Part shown: positions 51,641 through 60,584 of the stretch, one piece after another | Position numbering within the stretch: the stretch's first letter is position 1 | Layout: every line of letters begins with the position of its first letter | Notes under the pieces: model-generated | What the model saw: the letters and a program-made list of their open reading frames with translations, nothing else | What the model was told of the DNA's origin: nothing | The model's database searches: none | Source of the DNA: RBG-13-43-22 sp040755035 | Lineage (GTDB): Bacteria > Desulfobacterota > RBG-13-43-22 | Direction of reading: 5' to 3' | DNA: 64,000 bases | Assembly (NCBI GenBank): GCA_040755035.1 | Contig: JBFMBU010000030.1 | Location: 1-64,000 of the forward strand | Made by a program: the position numbers and the translations under genes

Positions 51641-52123
51641 TCAGGATTCCTTCAGGGTCGCATAGCGGAAAAGCAGGTAGATAACACCCAGGGAAATTGC
51701 CGAATCGGCCACATTAAAGGCCGGCCAATGATAGGTTCCGATAAAAAAGTCCAGGAAATCAACCACCCCGCCGAAACGCATCCGGTCCACCAGATTACCC
51801 TGGGCACCGCCCAGAATTCCTCCCAGGGCCAAAAGGATCCCGGCCTTCTGCTGCGAATAACCAAAGGTGAAAATCAGGATTCCGACCATAGCCGCCACCG
51901 GAAACAAGAGCAGCAAGATATCCCGCCAAGCCGGGGCTGATCCCCCGAGGATCCCGAACGCCACCCCCTTATTTTGAATATGGACCAGATTGAAAAATCC
52001 GGAGATGACCGGTCGGGAGGAATAGAGAGGGAAATGGGAAACAATATAGGCCTTGGTAATCATATCCAGGATAAAAACTACCAGGAAAGAAAGAACGAAT
52101 AACCCGAATTTTTTTATGTTCAT
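51641..52123 (-). CDS. lspA: lipoprotein signal peptidase
   Basis: 160 residues, four membrane segments. The aspartyl protease removes signal peptides from prolipoproteins. The catalytic Asp motifs are LGGAQGNLVDRM and FNVADSAISLG. The ATG at 52123 has AGGGG upstream; a longer frame to 52234 is inside ileS. It starts 11 bp after the ileS stop, the classic ileS-lspA pair, and its substrates in this window include Pal and CpoB. Confidence 0.96.
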   Translation of the reverse strand: MNIKKFGLFVLSFLVVFILDMITKAYIVSHFPLYSSRPVISGFFNLVHIQNKGVAFGILGGSAPAWRDILLLLFPVAAMVGILIFTFGYSQQKAGILLALGGILGGAQGNLVDRMRFGGVVDFLDFFIGTYHWPAFNVADSAISLGVIYLLFRYATLKES

Positions 52124-52134
52124 GACACCCCTGA

Positions 52135-54930
52135 TTACACCATTGCTCCAATGGCCTGATGACAACGGGAACAGAGGGTGGGATGTTCCGGCAAACTTCC
52201 CACCTCGGTCCGAAAATTCCAGCACCGTTCGCATTTTTCCCCCAAGGCCTTTTCCACCCGGATGATCAGACCGGGGATTTCCGAACTGGAAACCCCCTCT
52301 AATGAAGCGGGACCTTTATGCAGCTCAACCTGGGAAACAATAAACAGGGTCGGCAGAAAATCGATATAGGACCGAACAACCGAGCTCAGGGATTCCGGCA
52401 GGTCCAGGATTACCCGGGCATCCAGGGGATTACCGATCAGTTGAGAGCGGCGGGCCTGTTCCAGGGCCTTGGTGGCCTCGGCCCGCAGGGCCAGGAGGGT
52501 CGACCAGCGCTGATCCAGGGCCTCATCCTCTATGACGGTAAGGTTATCCGGAAATTGGGCCAGATGGACGCTTTCCACTTCTTTGTCCGCCGGGGGGAGA
52601 GAGGACCAGACTTCTTCAGCCGTGAAGGATAAAATGGGGGCCATCAACCGGACCAGGGCCTTGAGGATAATGAGCAGGGCGGTTTGGGCTGATCTTCGTT
52701 CCCGGGACTTGGTGCCCGAAGTATAGAGCCGGTCTTTGAGGATATCCAGATAGAAAGCACTCAGTTCATTGGTACAGAACTGGTAGAGGGTGTGGTAAAC
52801 CACATGAAACTCAAAGCGTTCATAGGCCCGGCGAACCCGGCTGATCACCTTTTGCATCTGCAGCAAGGCCCACTGGTCCAATTCTTCCATTTCCTTCAGG
52901 GGTACCTGATCCTGGGAAGATTCAAAATCGGAAATATTGCCCAACAGGAAACGACAGGTGTTGCGGATGCGTCGATAGGCCTCGGTCAGTTGCTGGAGAA
53001 TATTCTGGGAAATGCGTATATCATCCCGGTAGTCCTCGGCCGAAACCCAAAGCCGTATGATTTCCGCACCATATTTTTTTATGACCTCTTCCGGGTTGAT
53101 GACATTTCCCAGGGACTTGGACATTTTCTTCCCCTGCCCGTCAACAAAGAAACCGTGGGTCAACACCGTCCCATAAGGGGCCTCGCCCCGGGTCCCGACG
53201 GCAGCCAGCAGGGAACTGTGAAACCAGCCCCGGTGTTGATCGCTTCCCTCCAGGTACAAATCGGCGGGCGCCCCGAGATAAGGACGGGCTTCCAGGACCG
53301 CCGCATAACTCACACCCGAGTCGAACCAGACATCCAGGATATCGGTTTCTTTGCGGAAGCGGGTCCCCTGGCAGTGGGGGCAAATGGTACCGGCAGGCAC
53401 AAGCTGATCTTCCGATGAGGAAAACCAGATATCGGTCCCATGTTTTAAAACCAGGGATTCCAGATGGTTCAAGCTCTCTTTGGTCATGATCCAATTATTG
53501 CAGTTTTGACAGTAAAAGGCCGGGATGGGTACCCCCCAGGAACGCTGACGGGAAAGGCACCAATCCGGACGGTTTTCCATCATGCCCCGGATACGGTTCA
53601 TGCCCCAGGCCGGCATCCAGGTCACCCGGTCGATTTCGGCCAAGGCCTTTTTCCGTAAGGAATTGGCTTCCATGGAAATAAACCATTGTTCTGTGGCCCG
53701 GAAGATGACCGGTTTTTTGCAGCGCCAGCAGTGGGGATAACTGTGCTCCAGAGATTCCTCACCTTTCAGGGCCTTTACCTGGCGCAGATGATCTTTAACC
53801 GCCTCATTGGCTTCAAAAACGTGTCGGCCGGCGAAAAATTCCACTTCGGGGGTGAAATTTCCCCCGTCATCCACCGGGGAATAGATATCCAGGTGATAGC
53901 GGAGCCCGCTATCATAATCCTCCTGACCATGACCTGGTGCCGTATGGACGATCCCGGTGCCGTCTTCCAGGGTTACATAAGTGGCTAAGATCATAATCGA
54001 TTCCCGTTGATAAAGAGGATGACGGCTTTTTTTGCCTTCCAGGAATTTGGGATCTATTCCGCAGAGGATTCGCGGGGAAGACCAGGAAAGTCTTTGACTG
54101 CATTTTTCCAATAATCCTTTGGCCAGAATAAAGACCTCGTCGCCCTGCTCGACAGCAACATAGTCATAATCCGGATGGAAGGCCAAGGCCAGGTTGGCCG
54201 GAATGGTCCAGGGAGTGGTAGTCCAAATAAGGACCGAAACCTTTTTGTCCCTCAGGGCAGGATATTCCTTGCTCAGATCGGAGAGGACCGGAAAAGCGAC
54301 GAAAATAGAGGGAGAGGTATGGGGTTCATATTCCACTTCGGCCTCGGCCAGGGCCGTCCGGCAGGAACCGCACCAGTAAATGGGTTTTTTACTTTTATAG
54401 ACGCTTCCCTGCAGAGCAAAGCGTCCGAACTCACGGATAATGATCGCCTCATAAGCATTATCCATGGTCAGATAAGGATTGTCCCACTCCCCCAAAACCC
54501 CCAGTCGTTTAAACTCGTTACGCTGGATATCAATGAATTTCTCAGCATAAGCCCGGCAGCGCTGCCTGATTTCGGTCTGGGAAAGGGTCTTCCTCTTAGG
54601 CCCTAATTCCTTGTCTACCTGATGTTCTATCGGCAGCCCGTGACAATCCCAACCCGGGACATAAGGGGCATCAAACCCGGACATCTGTTTGGATTTGATA
54701 ATAATATCTTTTAAGGTCTTATTAAGGGCATGGCCGATATGAATATTTCCGTTGGCGTAAGGAGGACCGTCATGAAGGATGAATTTTTTTCGCCCGGCTG
54801 AAGCGCTCCGTATTTTTTGATATAATCCAATCTCTTCCCAGTGCTTCAACCATTCCGGTTCCTTCTGGGCCAGGTTGGCTTTCATGGGGAAGGCGGTTTT
54901 AGGCAGATTCAGGGTGTCTTTGTAATCCAT
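52135..54930 (-). CDS. ileS: isoleucyl-tRNA synthetase
   Basis: 931 residues, class I synthetase. HIGH-type motif HDGPPYANGNIHIGHALN, editing-domain segment WTTTPWTIPANLAL, the KMSKS motif (GKKMSKSLGNV), and the C-terminal zinc ribbon (CERCW... CSRCHQ). The ATG at 54930 with CGGAGG upstream is preferred to the frame start at 54987. It precedes lspA. Confidence 0.97.
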   Translation of the reverse strand: MDYKDTLNLPKTAFPMKANLAQKEPEWLKHWEEIGLYQKIRSASAGRKKFILHDGPPYANGNIHIGHALNKTLKDIIIKSKQMSGFDAPYVPGWDCHGLPIEHQVDKELGPKRKTLSQTEIRQRCRAYAEKFIDIQRNEFKRLGVLGEWDNPYLTMDNAYEAIIIREFGRFALQGSVYKSKKPIYWCGSCRTALAEAEVEYEPHTSPSIFVAFPVLSDLSKEYPALRDKKVSVLIWTTTPWTIPANLALAFHPDYDYVAVEQGDEVFILAKGLLEKCSQRLSWSSPRILCGIDPKFLEGKKSRHPLYQRESIMILATYVTLEDGTGIVHTAPGHGQEDYDSGLRYHLDIYSPVDDGGNFTPEVEFFAGRHVFEANEAVKDHLRQVKALKGEESLEHSYPHCWRCKKPVIFRATEQWFISMEANSLRKKALAEIDRVTWMPAWGMNRIRGMMENRPDWCLSRQRSWGVPIPAFYCQNCNNWIMTKESLNHLESLVLKHGTDIWFSSSEDQLVPAGTICPHCQGTRFRKETDILDVWFDSGVSYAAVLEARPYLGAPADLYLEGSDQHRGWFHSSLLAAVGTRGEAPYGTVLTHGFFVDGQGKKMSKSLGNVINPEEVIKKYGAEIIRLWVSAEDYRDDIRISQNILQQLTEAYRRIRNTCRFLLGNISDFESSQDQVPLKEMEELDQWALLQMQKVISRVRRAYERFEFHVVYHTLYQFCTNELSAFYLDILKDRLYTSGTKSRERRSAQTALLIILKALVRLMAPILSFTAEEVWSSLPPADKEVESVHLAQFPDNLTVIEDEALDQRWSTLLALRAEATKALEQARRSQLIGNPLDARVILDLPESLSSVVRSYIDFLPTLFIVSQVELHKGPASLEGVSSSEIPGLIIRVEKALGEKCERCWNFRTEVGSLPEHPTLCSRCHQAIGAMV

Positions 54931-55063
54931 AGGACCTCCGATAGAATGTTTCCTCTCTTCACTTATCATAACATAGAGATATGTCAAGGAGAAAGCGGGA
55001 TTTTCTTTCCCATTTCTACTCCAGGACTTGCTTTTTGAGGGCTAATCGTATAGTAAGAAAACC

Positions 55064-55816
55064 ATGGATCCCATACAAGGCATTGGTTTTGATTTATTCA
55101 ACACCCTGATTACCGCCGACCCCGCAGCTTTAGGTGAAGCCATGCACCGCATGATCGGCAGTCTCCGGGCAAGCGGGATAGGCTTAGAAATGGAACCCTT
55201 TCAAAAGGCCTACCGCGAAGCGGCCATGAGGTTTGTGGCGGAAAGTAAGGCGGAAGGCAAAGAGACCCACAACCGTTTTTGGATAAGCGCTGCCTTGAGG
55301 ACCTTAGGCCGGGACCTGGGACCTGAAGACACAGCGGTTGCCAAAGCGGTGGAGGCCTATTTTTCCACTTTTTTGGATTATTGCCGTCTGATCCCTCAAA
55401 CCCTGGAAATGCTTGCCCTGCTGAAGGGGAAGTTTCGCCTCGGGCTTTTGTCTAATTTCACCCATGCCCCGGCAGTAGAAGGACTTCTGAACAAATTTGG
55501 CCTGACCCCTTTTTTTGACACGGTCCTGGTGTCCGGGGCCTTGGGCTTTAGAAAACCCCACCCCCTGGTTTTCGAAAAGTTGGTCCAGGACTTGAGTTTA
55601 GAAAGGAAGCATATACTCTATGTCGGCGATAGCCTGGACCCTGATGTCACCGGAGCGGTCCAGGCCGGATTGCGGCCGGTATGGATGACCTATGTACAGG
55701 ACCATCACCTGCCGGTTTTTCCTCCTTACAGCGTCCCTTCAGAGCAAACCTTTTCCCGGGAATTGCTCAGGGTCTCCAATTGGGAAGAATTCCTTAACCT
55801 GCTGGGGCTGGCCTGA
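55064..55816 (+). CDS. HAD-superfamily hydrolase
   Basis: 250 residues. Motif I DLFNTL (nucleophile Asp), motif II LLSNFT, the motif III Lys near GFRKPHP, and motif IV YVGDSLDPDVTGA are all present, with a helical cap between I and II (about 15-95). It is a phosphatase or phosphoglycolate-phosphatase/haloacid-dehalogenase-type enzyme; the substrate cannot be fixed. It stands alone, divergent from ileS, followed by a repeat element. Confidence 0.88.
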   Translation: MDPIQGIGFDLFNTLITADPAALGEAMHRMIGSLRASGIGLEMEPFQKAYREAAMRFVAESKAEGKETHNRFWISAALRTLGRDLGPEDTAVAKAVEAYFSTFLDYCRLIPQTLEMLALLKGKFRLGLLSNFTHAPAVEGLLNKFGLTPFFDTVLVSGALGFRKPHPLVFEKLVQDLSLERKHILYVGDSLDPDVTGAVQAGLRPVWMTYVQDHHLPVFPPYSVPSEQTFSRELLRVSNWEEFLNLLGLA

Positions 55817-55866
55817 TTTTTTCCCTAAGGGGGGCAGCATAATAATTGTTTCAAAAGATGGGCTCA

Positions 55867-56031
55867 CAAAAAGTCGAATGCTGTCATTTCGAAAAGGGAA
55901 CCGACGAGAAATCTTTTCGGTCGATTTCATCGACCTTAACAGGAGATCGGCAAGTCGGTCGGGCCGTTCGACTTGGTCGAACTAAGAAACCGACCGGTCG
56001 AAATGACAAAAAAGGATTTTCCGACTTTCTA
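55867..56031. repeat. MITE-like element with GTCATTTCGA ends
   Basis: The left end AAAAAGTCGAA...TGTCATTTCGA and the right end TCGAAATGACA...CCGACTTT are inverted copies of each other. Inside are GGTCGATTTCATCGACC and GTTCGACTTGGTCGAAC hairpins. The same terminus recurs at 10466-10500. Carries no ORF. It fills the gap between the HAD and radical SAM genes. Confidence 0.65.
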
Positions 56032-56064
56032 CGAAACCATCTTTAGAAGGGTTAATCGTAGACG

Positions 56065-56955
56065 ATGGTTGAGATCGAAGATGAAATGGAATATGAGGGG
56101 ATGGTCATCCGGCCTCCCAGCGAGGCCTATAGCATCCTGCTCCAGGTTACGGTGGGCTGCTCCCATAACAAGTGTTCCTTTTGCGCCACGTATAAGGACA
56201 AACGCTTCCGTATAAAAACGAATGAAAGAATTTTAAAGGACATCCTTTTTGCCTCCCAATATTGCCGGAGGCAGGACAAGGTCTTTCTGATGGATGGGGA
56301 TGCCCTGATCATCCCCCAAAAACGGCTGGTCTGGATTTTGGAAAGGATTAGAGAACACCTTCCCTGGGTGAAAAGGGTGGGACTTTACGCCAATGCCAAA
56401 AGCATTGGTATGAAAAGCGATGAAGATTTAAAAACCCTCAAGTCCCTCGGCTTGGGGATTGCTTACCTGGGAGTGGAAACCGGCCATCCCGAACTGCTTA
56501 AAAAAATCAACAAGGGAACCTCCAGAGAAAACCTGATCCTTCAGGGTAAACGGTTAAAAAAAGCGGGGATCAAACTATCGGTTACTGTTTTATTGGGAAT
56601 CGGCGGCCAGGAACTAACGCGGGAACACGCCTTGGCCACGGGATCTTTGCTCAGCGAAATGGATCCGGATTTCGTCGGGGCCCTGACGGTCATGGTTCTG
56701 CCCAACACCCCCCTGGGCAAACAACTGACCGAAGGCCAATTCAAGCCCCTGACCGTTCCCGAGATCCTGACCGAACTGGGGGAAATGGTGGCCGCCACCC
56801 GGCTTACCCGGGGATATTTTTATTCCAACCACGCCTCCAACTACCTGCCCTTGAAAATAAAATATCCCGAAGGCCAAGAGGCGGCCTTACATCTGATCGA
56901 AAAAGCCATACAGGGCGGGGTGGGCCTGCGTCCGGAATGGCAGCGGGGATTATGA
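56065..56955 (+). CDS. radical SAM protein
   Basis: 296 residues. The cluster-binding cysteines are in GCSHNKCSFCATY, spaced C-x4-C-x2-C rather than the commonest C-x3-C-x2-C; this spacing is found in a family of uncharacterised and Elp3-like radical SAM proteins. LGIAYLGVETGHPELLKKINKG and VLLGIGGQELTREHALAT show the (beta-alpha) barrel. No B12-binding domain. Reaction unknown. Starts at ATG 56065. Confidence 0.87.
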   Translation: MVEIEDEMEYEGMVIRPPSEAYSILLQVTVGCSHNKCSFCATYKDKRFRIKTNERILKDILFASQYCRRQDKVFLMDGDALIIPQKRLVWILERIREHLPWVKRVGLYANAKSIGMKSDEDLKTLKSLGLGIAYLGVETGHPELLKKINKGTSRENLILQGKRLKKAGIKLSVTVLLGIGGQELTREHALATGSLLSEMDPDFVGALTVMVLPNTPLGKQLTEGQFKPLTVPEILTELGEMVAATRLTRGYFYSNHASNYLPLKIKYPEGQEAALHLIEKAIQGGVGLRPEWQRGL

Positions 56956-57041
56956 GATGAAGACTAAGCTAATTGACAGTGGCCGCAATAGTATCTACAA
57001 TTGGTTTATTATCATATCTATCTAAAAGGAGAAAACAGACC

Positions 57042-57320
57042 ATGGCCAACGATCCAGAAATCGGACAAAAAGTGGTGGCAACCATCACCGGAGTAAAAGG
57101 CAAATGCAGCGCCGGGCATCAGGTGGGGGACACCTTTGAGATCAGTTGTCATAATCCCGCCGGCTTGTGCGGCTATTTTTACCATGACCTTTTCCCCAAT
57201 CTTTCCACCTTCCAGTTCGGCGGCACCTTGCCCTGGTGGCAGGGCGACACGATTACGGCCCAGTGCCCGGATTCCTATAACCTGGTAACCATGAAGCTGG
57301 AAAGGTTGAAACGGGACTGA
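57042..57320 (+). CDS. TIGR04076 family protein
   Basis: 92 residues. Recognisable by the conserved pattern GKCSAGHQVGDTFEIS, GLCGYFYHDLFP, QFGGTLPWW and CPDSYNLV. It is a small cysteine-bearing protein common in anaerobes with no established function. ATG 57042 has AAAAGGAG about 10 bases upstream; the longer frame from 56973 is not supported. Confidence 0.8.
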   Translation: MANDPEIGQKVVATITGVKGKCSAGHQVGDTFEISCHNPAGLCGYFYHDLFPNLSTFQFGGTLPWWQGDTITAQCPDSYNLVTMKLERLKRD

Positions 57321-57500
57321 GAAAACCATCCTGAATCAGCGGTAAGCAGGTTTGCCCTTGACAGGAGTGAGCGATGTGTTGCGGGGGTATTATTCTATGT
57401 TGCTCTTTTTAACAGGCAACCCGTAACCGGCAGCAGGCAACATGGTGCCGTTGATCAGTCTGAAATACTGGTCAAAAAAAGGGAAATCTTTCAGGTCTTT

Positions 57501-58925
57501 TTAAAACCTTATTCTCACCCGATAGCGGAGTTTGCTTTCTTTGTCTTTGGGGACCGGAAGGTCAAAGGCAATGGTCGCCGCATCCTGCTTTTTATAAGGA
57601 AGGGATTGCTCCAGGACCTTCCAGTCCCCGGGCAACGGTTCGATAATCCGGACCACCACATCTTCTTTCTTGTGATTTCGGATAGAAATTTCATAAGCGG
57701 ACTCATAAGTATCTGAGGCCAGTTTTTCCCAATGGGTTTGTTTTCTTTCCGCCTTGAGGTCGAAGGCCTCCCCTAACTTCAAGCGCACCTTTTCATCCTT
57801 GGGGGTGTGATCGATAGTATCTTCTCCAATAAACTGCAGACTGCCCTCAGCGTCCCTTTTATAGGCCCTGACCGTGCCCTTGGGCAAAGGCATTCCCAAA
57901 CGGTTTTCCTTGGCATTGATTAATTGGATATGGACCCCGACTTTTTGATTGGATAGCACCTCCCCCTGTCGGTTTCGGTAATAATACTGGGAACCGTAAT
58001 AGGTGAATTCTTTGGTTACCGGAACCCGGTCCACGTTCAAGAGGCTGATCTGCTTGGTCTGGTTTTCCTTAAGGGTTGTTTTCCTCTCCAGGGTGTAGAT
58101 ATGATACTCGAAAAAAGAGTCTTCTTTGAACGGCGGGGCAGCCGCCTCTTTGGCCATGACCATGGCCTTTCGGGTTTTTACTAAATCTTCCTGCACCTGA
58201 TGAATGTCTCCAGCCACCAGCTTTAATCCGGCATTCCGGTAGGCAGCTCCGCTTTTATTATCTATGGTCACCCAACCGGAAAGATCGGCCATAGTATCCT
58301 GAGCATTCAATACTAAAATATAATCCGACTTCCAGTTAATGCCCTTAGTCAGGTAAAGGGCTTCGATTTTCTGGGATTGGGTCATTCCATTATTTAAAAG
58401 CCAGACCAGGGTTGGTTTGGAGATGAGATCGGGAGGGATTTCAGGAAAAAGGATTCTCCCCGGATGATTGAAGGTGATGTCCTTTCCGATCTGAAAGACC
58501 GGCTGGTTGTCATTGTTGGCCAGCAGGACGGCGGAGACCATTTCCTCCCGTTCGGTATAGTAGTTCTTGGTGAAAAGTTTGACTTCCTTGCCCACATATT
58601 TATCCAGCAGTTTCCTGGGATTCAAGAGATCGTATTCATAATTCTGTTCCAGGACGGAAAAGGCCCCCGTATCTTGAAGGGATCGGATGGTGACGCTGGA
58701 GGGGATAATCTGTGCGGCTACATCCATAAACTTAAGTTCCTGCACCCCTTTATCCAGGCGAACCTGCCTCTGGTCCTTGACCAACCCCAGATGGCTGTTG
58801 TAGACGGTCAACTCCAAAGCCACCTGATCTTCCTGGGTGGTGATTTTTTTCTCCTGGGCCGGGAGTGGGACGGGAAGGAGAAGAAAAATAAAAAAAATAA
58901 CCGCGATATTTTTTATCCAAGGCAT
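57501..58925 (-). CDS. exported DUF4139 domain protein
   Basis: 474 residues. An N-terminal signal peptide (hydrophobic to about 22, LPVPLPAQE) and a DUF4139-type body: N-terminal beta region with VTVYNSHLGLVKDQRQVRL-like start, the middle NGMTQSQKIEALYLTKGINWKSDYILVLN, and a C-terminal LPGDWKVLEQS. The ATG at 58925 has GGAGG 5 bases upstream; GTG 58931 is less likely. The function is not established; these proteins are often envelope-associated. It may be a partner of the next barrel protein, but no operon is clear (172 bp gap). Confidence 0.8.
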   Translation of the reverse strand: MPWIKNIAVIFFIFLLLPVPLPAQEKKITTQEDQVALELTVYNSHLGLVKDQRQVRLDKGVQELKFMDVAAQIIPSSVTIRSLQDTGAFSVLEQNYEYDLLNPRKLLDKYVGKEVKLFTKNYYTEREEMVSAVLLANNDNQPVFQIGKDITFNHPGRILFPEIPPDLISKPTLVWLLNNGMTQSQKIEALYLTKGINWKSDYILVLNAQDTMADLSGWVTIDNKSGAAYRNAGLKLVAGDIHQVQEDLVKTRKAMVMAKEAAAPPFKEDSFFEYHIYTLERKTTLKENQTKQISLLNVDRVPVTKEFTYYGSQYYYRNRQGEVLSNQKVGVHIQLINAKENRLGMPLPKGTVRAYKRDAEGSLQFIGEDTIDHTPKDEKVRLKLGEAFDLKAERKQTHWEKLASDTYESAYEISIRNHKKEDVVVRIIEPLPGDWKVLEQSLPYKKQDAATIAFDLPVPKDKESKLRYRVRIRF

Positions 58926-59097
58926 ATACACCTCCTCGACTTCTCAATGGGTTGCGAATTCGTTAACGTTAAAGCGTTCAGTTGCGGTTGAGATCGGAAA
59001 ATAGAAAGGATAATGACAAAAAGGGCAAGCAACCGTTAAAGGCGGATGGAATCCAAACCCCTTTAACCCCGGCCTTTGTCCTGCGGCTGTTACAGAA

Positions 59098-59868
59098 TTA
59101 AAAACGAAGCGACAAACCCAAATACGGTCCTCCGACCTTGACCTTGGCGTAATCCGGATCATTGCGGGCCTCAATATCCACCAATCTATACCCCCCGCTT
59201 ATACTGAAATTTTTAAAGGGAATCACCTTAACTCCGGCCTCGGCCTCCCACATGGTTCCATACTTTCCGGCCGGCAGTCCGGAGACCTCGGCAAAAATAT
59301 TCAGGTAGGGAAAGGGGTTGACATCCAGGGCCAGGCCCAGGGTGGGCAGCACCGCATAAAAGCTCCCTCCCTTATCAATGGGAGTGGCCAGGTCCGGGGC
59401 CGCCAGTGAAACCTCTCCCTGAACGCCTTTAAGTTCCACCAGGGTGCCGGCTTTGAATTTGCCCCCCTCCAGATTGATGAACTGGTAGGCCCAGCCCAAG
59501 CGCATATAATGCATCTTCAGGTCTGAGACCACCCGGATATTCGCTTCATAGGTTTCCCCGCCGAATTCCACCTTCCTTCTTAAGCGGGAGTCTCCCCCAT
59601 AACTGACCGGGGTATAGGTGAAAGCCAGGCGGTTTGAAGGATTGAAAGAGAAAGTGAAACGACCGTAGGGAAAATTTTTATCCCCCACACCTAAATCGGA
59701 TTTCAGATTGATATCCGTCCCCTGGTTGTTTTGGGTAAACTTGGTTTCAGCGGATAAGGTGGTGAACCAATACCGAGCGTCGAATTCAAAGGGAGTCTCT
59801 TGGGCCGTTACCACTGAAGCGGCCAAAAGCCCAAATCCGACAATAACCCACAGCGTTTTTTTCCACAT
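59098..59868 (-). CDS. outer-membrane beta-barrel-like protein
   Basis: 256 residues with a signal peptide (WVIVGFGLLAASVVTAQE) and alternating amphipathic strands: FEFDARYWFTTL, FPYGRFTFSFNPSN and so on, ending in YLGLSLRF with the terminal Phe typical of barrel proteins recognised by BAM. About ten strands are suggested. The ATG at 59868 is spaced 7 bases from GGAGG and is preferred to 59874. Pore or adhesion role unknown. Confidence 0.78.
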   Translation of the reverse strand: MWKKTLWVIVGFGLLAASVVTAQETPFEFDARYWFTTLSAETKFTQNNQGTDINLKSDLGVGDKNFPYGRFTFSFNPSNRLAFTYTPVSYGGDSRLRRKVEFGGETYEANIRVVSDLKMHYMRLGWAYQFINLEGGKFKAGTLVELKGVQGEVSLAAPDLATPIDKGGSFYAVLPTLGLALDVNPFPYLNIFAEVSGLPAGKYGTMWEAEAGVKVIPFKNFSISGGYRLVDIEARNDPDYAKVKVGGPYLGLSLRF

Positions 59869-60030
59869 AACCATTCCTCCTTATTGATGAAAACTATTCA
59901 GGCCGAGCCCATCTCCCGTCACCGATCGGATTCAAGGGAGAAAACGCTATCTCGGGCCAGAGGAATTCCATGAGAAGGTATAAATTTATTTTGTGTTAAA
60001 AAATTTTTTTTTGCAACATAAAAGTAGTCC

Positions 60031-60065
60031 GTTTCCATCCGGAAAAGATCTTTCCGAATGAAAAT
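60031..60065. repeat. solo hairpin of the TCATCCGGAA family
   Basis: GTTTCCATCCGGAAAAG pairs imperfectly with CTTTCCGAATGAAAAT. Same family as 62629-62666. Confidence 0.55.
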
Positions 60066-60451
60066 GAGTCGGTCCGTTTTTTGCCGCTCTTTACGGATAC
60101 AACTATTATACCTGCATGGCCTCGTCAATTCTTTTTCAAAGGAAAGTTTGTGAATAATAACACTTGGTTCATTTATCCAGGATTTACACACTGTAAAAAA
60201 AATTGGCATATCCCCGGAGATAAATTTGCCTTTTAAATGATCAATAAAGAGCGAAGAAGGTGAAGAAGAAAGGCACTTCTTTTCCTCCCAAATCACAGGG
60301 TTAAGAAAAAAAACAGAAAGTGACTCACCTGATTTTACTATTTTTATCCGAGCAAGTCGGTCTGGTATAATCTTTGCAAAAATAAACTGTAACCCATTCA
60401 TTTTTAATCCCATTTGTAATCGGATGATGATACTATTTGAGAAAAGACCAT

Positions 60452-60532
60452 CCCGGACCAGCCGGACCAAAAACGGAATTCCGAAAATACTTCATACGGT
60501 CCGGGTAAATTCCGTTTTTAGAAAAAATTCTA
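60452..60532 (+). repeat. CCCGGACC...GGTCCGGG leader repeat, copy 2 (before acs)
   Basis: CCCGGACCAGCCGGACC opens and CGGTCCGGGTAA closes; a perfect 12-bp alternative stem AAAAACGGAATT/AATTCCGTTTTT overlaps it, so two mutually exclusive folds are possible. The tail TTTTTAGAA with a following TTCTAT matches copy 1 at 23981-24065. It lies about 50 bp before the acs start codon, so it is a candidate 5' leader structure. Confidence 0.65.
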
Positions 60533-60584
60533 TACGTAAGTTACCGAGAGAGAAAAACGATAAAAATATACCCAGGAGGACATT

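Larger units (their letters stand above)
59869..60584. other. long AT-rich spacer upstream of acs
   Basis: 716 bp between divergent genes. It holds one solo hairpin (60031-60065), the second CCCGGACC leader (60452-60532) and AT-rich DNA. A minus-strand frame of 183 codons (59919-60470) has low-complexity, Lys/Phe/Ile-rich composition unlike neighbouring genes, crosses the repeat and has no ribosome site; I treat it as non-coding. Confidence 0.5.

Noticed and set aside
59919..60470. 183-codon minus-strand frame
   Set aside because: AT-biased composition, no ribosome site, and it spans two repeat elements.
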